From Bacteroides faecalis (GTDB taxonomy: Bacteria; Bacteroidota; Bacteroidia; Bacteroidales; Bacteroidaceae), in NCBI RefSeq assembly GCF_003865075.1, contig NZ_BHWB01000001.1, positions 186,001-250,000 of the forward strand: 64,000 nt of DNA, in the 5' to 3' direction. Below are positions 18,894 to 27,600 of the stretch, piece after piece (the first letter of the stretch is position 1; every line of letters begins with the position of its first letter). A program made the position numbers and the translations under genes. Below the pieces are notes generated by a model, which was not told where the DNA came from, ran no database searches, and saw nothing but the letters and a program-made list of their open reading frames with translations.

Positions 18894-21800
18894 ATGAAGA
18901 AAAGAATCATTCTTTTAGCTTTACTTCTGGCTGTGACCGGACTTAATCCGGCGCACGCTCAAAAGAAGTATAAAGCGTATATCGTGTCGAATGCCCATCT
19001 GGATACTCAATGGAACTGGGATGTACAGACTACCATCAACGAATATCTCAGACACACATTGGTACGCAACTTCTATTTATTCAAACACTACCCTAATTAT
19101 GTATTTAATTTCGAAGGAGGGGTAAAGTATAATTGGATCAAGGAATATTATCCTATGGAATATGAGTTGGTGAAAAAGTATATTAAAGAAGGACGTTGGC
19201 ACGTATCCGGCAGCTCGTGGGACGCAAACGACACGAATATACCGTCACCGGAATCATTCTTCCGCAATATCCTGTTAGGACAACAATTCTATAAAAAAGA
19301 ATTTGGTCTCAAATCCACCGATATCTTCTTACCTGACTGTTTCGGATTCAGTTATACATTGCCAACAGTTGCAGCTCATTGCGGTCTCATCGGTTTCTCC
19401 ACGCAAAAACTGCAATGGAGACACAATAACATGCACGGCAAGTCTAAGATGCCATTTAACATAGGATTATGGCAAGGTGTAGACGGTTCGCGCATCATGG
19501 CAGCCTTGAACGGAAAGAATTATGTCCACGAATGGGATGGAGGAGACATCAGTAAAGATAATGACCTGAAAAATACGGCTAAAAGTAGTACCAACCATAC
19601 AATTTACCGTTACTATGGCACAGGTGATCGTGGTGGTTCCGCCAATATCAATTCGGCTATCTCCATTGAAAAAGGAGTCAAAGGAGAAGGAGAAGTTGAA
19701 ATCATCAGCGCTACTTCCGACCAATTATACAAGGACTATCTACCTTTCGACAAGCATCCCGAACTCCCCGTATATGACGGAGAATTGCTAATGGATATAC
19801 ATGCCACAGGATGTTATACCTCGCAAGCCGCTATGAAACTCTATAACCGCCGTAACGAACAGTTAGGTGACGCGGCAGAAAAAGTATCTGTAATGGCAGA
19901 CTACATTGACGGAATAACATATCCCGCAAATACGTTAACAGACGCATGGCGCAGATTTATCTGGCATCAATTCCACGATGATCTTACAGGGACCAGTCTG
20001 CCGAAAGCTTATACATACTCATGGAACGACGAGTTAATTTCACAAACACAATTTAATGATATCATTCGTACGGGAGTAGGCTCGCTAGCTTCGTGTATGG
20101 ATACAAGAGTAAAAGGAAACGCTATTATCGTTTATAATGCAATGGCAGCACAACGAAAAGAGCTGGCAGAAGCCTATATTGACTCCCCGAAGAAACCTGC
20201 GGGAGTACAAGTGTTCGACGCTAACGGAAAAGAAGTTCTTGCACAACTCGTCGATTGGAAAGACGGGAAAGCACACATTGCTTTCAGTGCTTCCTTGGCC
20301 CCTCTCAGCTGTTCTGTTTACGATGTCCGTTTTGGAAAGAAGAGCAAACGTTCTTCATTGAAAGCAACTCAGAATACATTGGAAAACAGCGTCTACAAAC
20401 TGACTCTGAACGCTAATGGCGACATTACTTCGATTATAGATAAACGTACTGATCAACAATTAGTTGAACCGGGTAAAGCATTCCGACTGGCACTCTTTTT
20501 GGAAAATGAATCAACAGAATGGCCAGCGTGGGAAATTCAAAAGAAAGTCATTGACAAACCGGGAACCGAAATTTCCGGAGAGGCGAAAATCAGTATTGCA
20601 GAACAAGGACCATCATATGCAGCTCTTCGCGTAGAACGCAGCTACAACACTTCCAAATTCGTACAATACATTCGCATAAGCGAAGGAGCAAATGATGAAC
20701 GTATTGATATCATCAACGAAGTAGATTGGTCTACAAAAGATGCTGTGTTGAAAGCAGAGTTCCCTATGAACATAAGAAATCAGGAAGCTGTTTACGATCT
20801 GGGTATTGGAACGGTAAAACGTAAAAATAATACCAATACTGCTTATGAAGTATATGCCCAGCAGTGGGCAGATATTACTGCTCCCGATAACAGTTATGGG
20901 GTAGCCATCCTTAATGACTGTAAATATGGATGGGACAAACCGAATGACAATACATTACGTCTTACTTTATTCCATGCTCCTACCAGCAAAGACAGATATA
21001 AATATCAGGAACAGCAGGATTTCGGGCACCATACGTTTACTTATTCTATCGTAGGCCATCAGAATGAACCGTTACAAGCGGGTATCAGCCATTTGGCAGA
21101 ATCATTGAACAGCCGCCTAGCTGTATTTAATACCCCGAAGCACAAAGGTGCACTAGGACGCGAATATTCTTTCGCAAAAGTGAATACACCGCAAGTAGTA
21201 ATCCGTTCACTAAAAAAAGGTGAGGAAAGCGATATGTACATGATCCGCTTTTATGAAATGCAAGGGAAAACGGCACAAAACGTAGAAGTAACTTTCCCCG
21301 CCACTATTGAATCAGCTTATGAAACAAATGGTATCGAGGAGAAGATAGGCAAAGCCACCATCCACGACAATAAACTCTGTTTCAATATGGCTTCCTACCA
21401 ACCAAGAACATTCGCTGTCCGCCTGAAGAAAGGAAATGTGAAAGCAACTCCTATACAGAATATTCCTATCCAATTAGCATTTAACAGTAAGGCTTTCACA
21501 CCTGAGAACTTCGGCTATACGGTTTCTTTTGATAAGAAAGGAAACAGTTTTGCCGCTGAATTGATCGGTAATCAAGTGACTTGTGACAATATTCCTTTCA
21601 ATATTGGTAAGCACGAAACTAAAAATGTTCTCAAATGTAAAGGAGACACTATTCAATTACCTAAAGAGGCCGCAGGAAAGAAACTCTATATTCTGGCTAC
21701 TTCGACTGACAAAGATCGTCAGGCGACATTCATTGTCGGCGACCAATCGTATGAATTCGAGGTCCCTTATTATTCAGGGTTCTATGGACAATGGGGGCAC

Positions 21801-22061
21801 AAGGGAATAAGCGACGGTTATATCCGCAATGCCACACCTGCATACATTGGTTCACACCGTCATACAGAGAAAGGCAATGATACTTACATCTATACATATA
21901 TGTATAAGTTTGGCATCGAACTTCCAAAAGAAGCCCAAACTCTCATACTCCCAAAGGATGATAATATCGCTGTATTTGCCATTACATTGTCTGACAATTA
22001 TTTGGATGATGTTAGTGCCGCCAATGAAATGCGCGCATTACCATTAGAAACTAAAAAATAA
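18894..22061 (+). CDS. GH38-family alpha-mannosidase, exported
   Basis: A 1055-aa retaining zinc-dependent alpha-mannosidase of family GH38. A signal peptide ends at PAHAQ (residue 23). The zinc-binding NAHLDTQWNWD has His35 and Asp37. The likely nucleophile is Asp148 in LPDCFGFSYTLP, and FIWHQFHDDLTGTSLP supplies the second metal-binding histidine block. The C-terminal third is the usual beta-rich GH38 region (VERSYNTSKFVQYIRI). It ends the IPT/NHL-SusC-SusD-DUF1735-GH3-GH38 operon; immediately after the stop comes a 158-bp inverted-repeat element. With GH92 it argues for a mannose-containing N-glycan or mannan target. The family call is very secure. Confidence 0.95.
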   Translation: MKKRIILLALLLAVTGLNPAHAQKKYKAYIVSNAHLDTQWNWDVQTTINEYLRHTLVRNFYLFKHYPNYVFNFEGGVKYNWIKEYYPMEYELVKKYIKEGRWHVSGSSWDANDTNIPSPESFFRNILLGQQFYKKEFGLKSTDIFLPDCFGFSYTLPTVAAHCGLIGFSTQKLQWRHNNMHGKSKMPFNIGLWQGVDGSRIMAALNGKNYVHEWDGGDISKDNDLKNTAKSSTNHTIYRYYGTGDRGGSANINSAISIEKGVKGEGEVEIISATSDQLYKDYLPFDKHPELPVYDGELLMDIHATGCYTSQAAMKLYNRRNEQLGDAAEKVSVMADYIDGITYPANTLTDAWRRFIWHQFHDDLTGTSLPKAYTYSWNDELISQTQFNDIIRTGVGSLASCMDTRVKGNAIIVYNAMAAQRKELAEAYIDSPKKPAGVQVFDANGKEVLAQLVDWKDGKAHIAFSASLAPLSCSVYDVRFGKKSKRSSLKATQNTLENSVYKLTLNANGDITSIIDKRTDQQLVEPGKAFRLALFLENESTEWPAWEIQKKVIDKPGTEISGEAKISIAEQGPSYAALRVERSYNTSKFVQYIRISEGANDERIDIINEVDWSTKDAVLKAEFPMNIRNQEAVYDLGIGTVKRKNNTNTAYEVYAQQWADITAPDNSYGVAILNDCKYGWDKPNDNTLRLTLFHAPTSKDRYKYQEQQDFGHHTFTYSIVGHQNEPLQAGISHLAESLNSRLAVFNTPKHKGALGREYSFAKVNTPQVVIRSLKKGEESDMYMIRFYEMQGKTAQNVEVTFPATIESAYETNGIEEKIGKATIHDNKLCFNMASYQPRTFAVRLKKGNVKATPIQNIPIQLAFNSKAFTPENFGYTVSFDKKGNSFAAELIGNQVTCDNIPFNIGKHETKNVLKCKGDTIQLPKEAAGKKLYILATSTDKDRQATFIVGDQSYEFEVPYYSGFYGQWGHKGISDGYIRNATPAYIGSHRHTEKGNDTYIYTYMYKFGIELPKEAQTLILPKDDNIAVFAITLSDNYLDDVSAANEMRALPLETKK

Positions 22062-22069
22062 AGAAACTA

Positions 22070-22227
22070 AACTTTTGCAAGTGGCTTTTTAGGTATAAAC
22101 AGACCTGCTTCCAGAGTATTAATAAACAATCTGTAGGCTATTAATAGTCTACTTAATTAGCTATTAATACCCTACAAACAAGTAATCAATAGCCCTCCGA
22201 AGCCTCAGAAAAGCACTTGCAAAAGTT
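22070..22227. repeat. MITE-like 158-bp element with terminal inverted repeats
   Basis: AACTTTTGCAAGTG at 22070-22083 is repeated in perfect inverted form at 22214-22227, and the inversion continues into GCTTTT with one extra base. Inside are four ATTAATA-type units starting at 22118, 22140, 22163 and 22185, spaced 22, 23 and 22 bp. It has no coding capacity. It begins 8 bp after the GH38 stop, so transcribed it could fold into a long hairpin and act as a transcript end. Mobile origin is inferred from shape only. Confidence 0.55.
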
Positions 22228-22266
22228 GAATTATAAAGTGAAAATAACTTTCCAAACCTCTCAATC

Positions 22267-23958
22267 ATGAAAACCAAGCTACCATTAACATTCATTTGTT
22301 TACTTCTCTCTATTACACTATCTGCTTACAATGGCAGACACGGTTGGCCTATACAGAAAGCACCTCAAAAGATCATCATATGTAATAGGCAAAATCTTAA
22401 CCAAGCAGAAAGTATGCTTCTGGAATCTTTGTCCGGTTTATGCGGACAAGCAGTTAATAATGGCAGGTTTAATGAAATGGTTTGGATTGAATTTAATAAT
22501 ACCTCATATGATGCAATTCTAAAAAGTTCACTAACAAGCCTGAATATAACTCAACCTACCCGTATGAATGTATGGGAACTATTACACTATCTAAAGAAGA
22601 AAAAGATTGTAAAAGGATATGTACTTTATAAAACTGACACCTCGAAAGGGGACAACTATTCACGAAGGGAAGGAATCAATTACTCCTCCAATGTAGCAAC
22701 TGTATATGCGGGACTTTTACAAGGCATACTCGTAGACGAAACTTTAGAGGAACGAATCAAGGAAACCGGATTAAAACAACTGAAAGACGTACGCAACGAA
22801 TCACCGGAAACATGTTTCGCCCAATGCAAAGATCAGCTAAACAGAAATTCCGCTCTAAGTATCGACCCTAAAGTCAGTAATTGCCGCGACATTGCTATCG
22901 CCCAAAAACTGATGCTGTATTATGACACCGGACATTTTTCAGAACAAATCTTAGAATGGGTAACTCCATTGTCACCTATATTAGGTTGGAATTGTGGAAA
23001 TGAAGATGAATATACAGGAGCTATTACTCGCTGGGGACATTACAACACAGCCTCCAACTGGTGTCACAATCTTCTTGTAATCATGGCTGCTTCTGATAAA
23101 ATGGAACCTTTACCCATACATGAAAAAAGTATTAATGAAATAAACCTCAAAGATTCTTCTGCTTTTCATTCGTTTGTCATCAGCGATGGAGATAATATGC
23201 AATGGACCATGGGAGAATTCCTCGACAGTCCTGTATATTATGGAAACAAAGATAAGAACCGTTCTCCTGTATCATGGACACTCTGCCCGGTGAATCTGTC
23301 AATAATCAGTATTTCTACCTGGAACCGCTTTGTGTCGATGAAGAAAGATAACTCAAGTGTGATTGAATATGGCGGTGGGTATCAGTATCCTGATGAATTT
23401 GCCAAGAACCGTCCCAATCGTGTAGAACTTCTTACCGAATTCGCCCGACGTATAAACTGGCACTTCCAAAAATTGAATATTAAAATATTCGGATTCATTT
23501 GCAAAGACGTTTTCAGTAAAGAAGCACGTCAGGCCTATGAAATCTATGCCAGGGAGATAGAAGGGATGACAGGAATGATAGCTATCCAATACAATCCTTA
23601 TAATATGGGTGGTGACATCGTTTGGGTGAAGAACAAAGAGAACATCGAGATTCCGATAGTAACCGCCAAATTCTCTATCTGGTCGGGGTTATTCCATAAT
23701 CCGTTATGCGGAGGTCCGGATTATGTAGCTTCCCTAATCAACCGGGATGCAGCAAAAGCAGCAAAGCAGAAAGAGAAAAAAAATCCATTATCATGGACCA
23801 TCATACATGCTTGGTCGGATTTTAGTAATACTGCAAATGCCACTGACTTACCCATCAAAGGATATAATGCAAGTAAGGCTTCCAATCATTTATTGTCTCC
23901 TCAGGTGAAAAATGTGTCTATGAATGAATTACTGTGGCGGATACGTGCCCGCCACTAG
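22267..23958 (+). CDS. GxGYxYP-domain protein, exported (canonical motif)
   Basis: A 563-aa GxGYxYP-family protein with a cleavable signal peptide (ITLSAYNG, residues 1-20). The namesake motif is intact as GGGYQYP at 369-375. Other landmarks shared with the 6840 paralogue are FVISDGDNMQWTM (Ser306-Asn310 block), LSPILGWNCGNEDEY, IAIQYNPYNMGGD and IIHAWSDFSNT. The family is annotated as putative glycoside hydrolases, but I know of no firm activity. It lies downstream of the MITE-like element, so it may have its own promoter or depend on read-through from GH38. An IS982 remnant begins just after its stop and marks the right end of the PUL. Confidence 0.88.
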   Translation: MKTKLPLTFICLLLSITLSAYNGRHGWPIQKAPQKIIICNRQNLNQAESMLLESLSGLCGQAVNNGRFNEMVWIEFNNTSYDAILKSSLTSLNITQPTRMNVWELLHYLKKKKIVKGYVLYKTDTSKGDNYSRREGINYSSNVATVYAGLLQGILVDETLEERIKETGLKQLKDVRNESPETCFAQCKDQLNRNSALSIDPKVSNCRDIAIAQKLMLYYDTGHFSEQILEWVTPLSPILGWNCGNEDEYTGAITRWGHYNTASNWCHNLLVIMAASDKMEPLPIHEKSINEINLKDSSAFHSFVISDGDNMQWTMGEFLDSPVYYGNKDKNRSPVSWTLCPVNLSIISISTWNRFVSMKKDNSSVIEYGGGYQYPDEFAKNRPNRVELLTEFARRINWHFQKLNIKIFGFICKDVFSKEARQAYEIYAREIEGMTGMIAIQYNPYNMGGDIVWVKNKENIEIPIVTAKFSIWSGLFHNPLCGGPDYVASLINRDAAKAAKQKEKKNPLSWTIIHAWSDFSNTANATDLPIKGYNASKASNHLLSPQVKNVSMNELLWRIRARH

Positions 23959-23974
23959 AAAACTAAATAACGTG

Positions 23975-24235
23975 AAGAATTCTCTGATGAGTATAGCACA
24001 TAAAATACTGCTTAGAAAAAGAGCCTCGATTAAGACAGTCAATAACGAATTGAAGAATATTGTACAGATTGAGTATTCCAGGCAGGATTCGCTCAATATC
24101 CTCATTTCCAATTTATTGGAGAGTATATCGGCATATTGTTTCTTTGAAAAGAAACCCGCCATTGAACTTAATTTTTCCAATGATGGGCAACTACTATTTT
24201 TTGAGTTTATATCGAACTCACGTTAAATTATTTAA
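23975..24235 (+). pseudogene. IS982-family transposase remnant (right copy)
   Basis: The frame reads LLRKRASIKTVNNELKNIVQ, then AYCFFEKKPAIELNF, then LLFFEFI. This is the C-terminal tail of an IS982-type transposase, open for about 80 codons but without its own start, catalytic core or inverted repeats. A frame reaching back to 23924 overlaps the GxGYxYP gene and is not a real start. It matches the minus-strand fossil at 1570-1855 at both protein and DNA level, so the PUL is bracketed by two inverted remnants. Confidence 0.75.
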
Positions 24236-24240
24236 GAGAT

Positions 24241-24375
24241 TTATATTTTAAGAGCAAATACCGAAATTTCACTTAGTCCCAAGTCTGTTAAGCGAATACC
24301 CTTCATGCTTTTCTTCACACAAACTGCACTTACTATAGTAACAGCATGTACAACTAAAAAAACTGTTCTCCTCAT
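24241..24375 (-). CDS. Possible NVEALA-like small secreted peptide
   Basis: A 44-aa reading frame from an ATG at 24375. An N-terminal hydrophobic stretch (VFLVVHAVTIVSAVCV) is followed by KKSMKG and the segment LTDLGLSEISVFAL. In NVEALA-type peptides of Bacteroides a hydrophobic leader is followed by a sequence like SDLALANVEALA; the resemblance in spacing and residues is good but not exact. The final Asn-Val-Glu-Ala signature has drifted, so this may be a decaying copy. No strong ribosome-binding site is seen upstream. There is no neighbouring partner gene that supports a function. Call by eye, moderate to low confidence. Confidence 0.38.
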   Translation of the reverse strand: MRRTVFLVVHAVTIVSAVCVKKSMKGIRLTDLGLSEISVFALKI

Positions 24376-24540
24376 AATTGATAGAATTTAATTTTTTCAT
24401 TGACAAAATGAAACTAGCGCAAGCTTAACCTATCAAATAAAATTCATGTTAATCAGTTGTTTATTTTAAGAAGATGAAAACCTCAAGTTTTCATTTGTTA
24501 TGCATCAGAAAAATGAAAGGTATTTAACTAGATTATAAGG

Positions 24541-24635
24541 TATTAGCATCCTGATTCTCAGGTATTAATAATCAACGTGGCAAATATATATGCCCAGCAC
24601 GGTGGAGCTATATACTCACCACGCTGGGCATATAT
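24541..24635. repeat. ATTAATA pair and long hairpin 3' of the GH2 gene
   Basis: Two ATTA(AT/GC)A units start at 24542 and 24564, 22 bp apart, echoing the arrays at 22118 and 52963. Just beyond, ATATATGCCCAGC (from about 24586) pairs with GCTGGGCATATAT (24623-24635) to form a long imperfect hairpin with further GGTGG/CCACG pairing inside. It lies 24 bp past the stop codon of the minus-strand GH2 gene and may terminate it, although no run of T follows. Confidence 0.5.
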
Positions 24636-24658
24636 GGACACGACTAATAAATAGGTTG

Positions 24659-27600
24659 TTACTCTTCTACCAGAATTTCTAATTCTGCTACAGCAGCCCG
24701 TTTATCGTCTTTAGAGCAAGCTGACAAAGCCTGAAGTTTCACGTACTTTACAGAACGCGGAGTAAACTCAACTTTCTGTGTATCTTTAGAGTCGGTAAAA
24801 GTACCTGAAGCAACTGCTTTCCCCCACTCTTTTCCGTCACGACTCACATATATTTCATATTTGGCTATCCGTCCTTCCGATGAATCCTGGCGAGGCGTAT
24901 ATTTAATACCTTTTACCTTCATCTCCTTAGACAGGTGCATTTGTATTTCATGAGGATAAGGAGCCAGATAGAACTGGTTGTGGACCGTATGCCAATAAGT
25001 ATTGATATTGCCGTCAGCAGCCAATTTCATACTATCGTCTGCATCGCTATCTACATATATTACCCGCTGCTTGCTTCCGGTTACTCCTGACAGGTTTTTA
25101 GTAACATTAACATTTAATTCGGCAGCCGAAGCCCAGTTTCTGCCAAACAATTCGGATAAAGCAATCAACTTGAAATAACGTGCAACAATAGGCTTCTCCA
25201 ATCGTACAATTTGTGACGAAGAAGAGTTCTCAAAAGCACCTTTGATCTTATTCTCCCAAGTCTTACCATCTGTACTGAAATAAAGTTCATAGTCCTTGAT
25301 ACGACCATTCTCTGAATTGCGTGGCTGATAAATGAATTGATCTATCTCGAGCAAGGAAGCCATATCTACAATGATCTCATGCGGATGCTTGGCTTCATTT
25401 TCACTCCAACGGGTATGCCAGATCGTATTCGGATCTCCATCAATTGCATTTTTCGCTTCTTCTCCCTTGTTTTCACTGCTGACAGAAACAATCTTCCAGC
25501 CAGAGCGATCCACATAAATCGGAAATTCAGCAGATGTAACCATACTTTTGCCCAGATTCTCTGAAACGGCATACGCTTGTACCTTACCACCGGAGATTAA
25601 TTCGATAGCTCCTGTATATTCCTTATACTTTTCTCCGTTCAGGCTATAATAAATCTTAGCTCCCGGTGTACTTGTCTTCAGATTCAGGTAACCATCATTG
25701 CCCCGCTCAATCAGAACAGGCATAGACACCGGCATCCGTACACGTGCTTTTTTAGCCAATTCGTCTTTTAAATAACTTCTTTCCAAAGGCAACATCATAA
25801 AGCTGAATACAGTTGGCTGAGAGAAAAGTTCATACTTTCTCATCGGGCCGGGACCGCAACTGGCATTACCCAACGGACGGGTTGCTGCATCCAAACAAAG
25901 AATTGTTTCTTTTCTTACAGGCACTTCATACCGATGATACAGCTTTCTAAGATCGTTAGGATCAACCATATCTTGCGCTCTTACATGCAAAGCAGTAGCC
26001 GACATCTTATCTCCGGCAACAAATACAAAACCTACTCCATTCGGATTCGTTATAGAAATCCAACGTACATCTTCATGATTACCCATTTCCTGTGATCTGA
26101 TATAATTCAACCACTTGTTGGATACCTGATCATCATAGATACCTACATAAGAAGCATCCTTACGGTCTACATAATTTTCAAATGGGCCACAACCAAACCA
26201 ACGCATCCGTTCGAAGCCTTCCGGCAATTCCAAACGATAACCCACACGAGGAATGGTTTCTCCATTCATGGCAGGAATAATCGTACTATTCACCAGAATA
26301 GAACCATCCGCAGCTACAGTATACTCAATCGTTGTCTGGAAATCAAAGCCTGATTTACCTTTATAGATATTCTTTATTGCCAGAATCACCTTACCGTCTT
26401 CTTGACGCATTTCCCACTGACCAGGCTCTAAAGACATATTATACAGTCCTTTGCGTTGCCAGTCTCCATCTACTTGTTTATCATTATCCGTAGGTGCACG
26501 GAAAACGTTCAGTTCCAGCCCTTTGCTTATCAAAGGCACCCCATCCAATACATAAGAAGATACGGTTCCTTCTTCTTTTGAGAAAGTAGCTTCGAAACGT
26601 TCACCTTTTACGAGATAACCTTTTTCTGTCTCCGTACAACTGATTGCCCCATTTCCTGCCTTGAAAACAGGTTTCTCACTATCCGCTATTTTTATTTGTT
26701 CGGACGCCACTTCATATCCTGCTTTTTCCCAGTCGGTATCTTTCTTCTGACAGAAACTGAACTTAATGAAGTATTCGGCTCCGGGAACTTTCGTTAAGAC
26801 CGGATCAGCAATAGTAATAACTTTGCTTCCTTGTGCATCTAACTGCAACTCTTCCAGATTTCCCGATGAAAGGACTTTACCATCTTCCATTATTTCATAC
26901 CTTCCATATAAATCATCCAGACCTGTATGGAATCTTTTATTGGTAATTTTATACTTACCATCTCCCAAAGCCTCAACTTTCACCGGTTGATGTATCTTTT
27001 TAACTTCCAAAGCTTTCGGTGCATAAGTACGGTCGGAGAATATAACACCGTTCGTACAGAAATTACCGTCATTAGGTTTGTCACCGAAATCGCCACCAAC
27101 AGCCATATAATAACCGGTACCATCAGGAGTAGGTACTTTGATACTCTGATCTACCCAGTCCCAGATAAAGCCACCAATCAAAGCCGGATAACGTTCGTAT
27201 GTCTCCCAATACTCTCTGAAATTACCCATCGAATTACCCATTGCATGAGCATATTCACAAACTACATGAGGTTTCACAGCCTCACCCTTCTGTGATTTTT
27301 CCAAACGCTCTTTTCCTACATTCTCCAGCCATTCTACACTGGGATACATATTACTGGTCACATCACAGAAAGAACTATTTCCTTCATAATGAGTAGGACG
27401 TGTTTTATCCAACTTCTTAACAGCTTCTTCTGCTGACTTAAAGTTGATACCGTTACCGGACTCATTTCCCAAAGACCACATCATAACAGAAGGATGATTT
27501 CTGTAACGTCTCACCATATTCTCACTACGCTCTGTAAAAGACTTCTTCCAAGAAGGTTCATGAGATAAAGCCATCAAACCATGACATTCCACGTTTGCTT

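Noticed and set aside
1570..24235. Active composite transposon carrying the PUL
   Set aside because: Both IS982 pieces are decayed C-terminal scraps with no terminal repeats, so present-day mobility is not supported.
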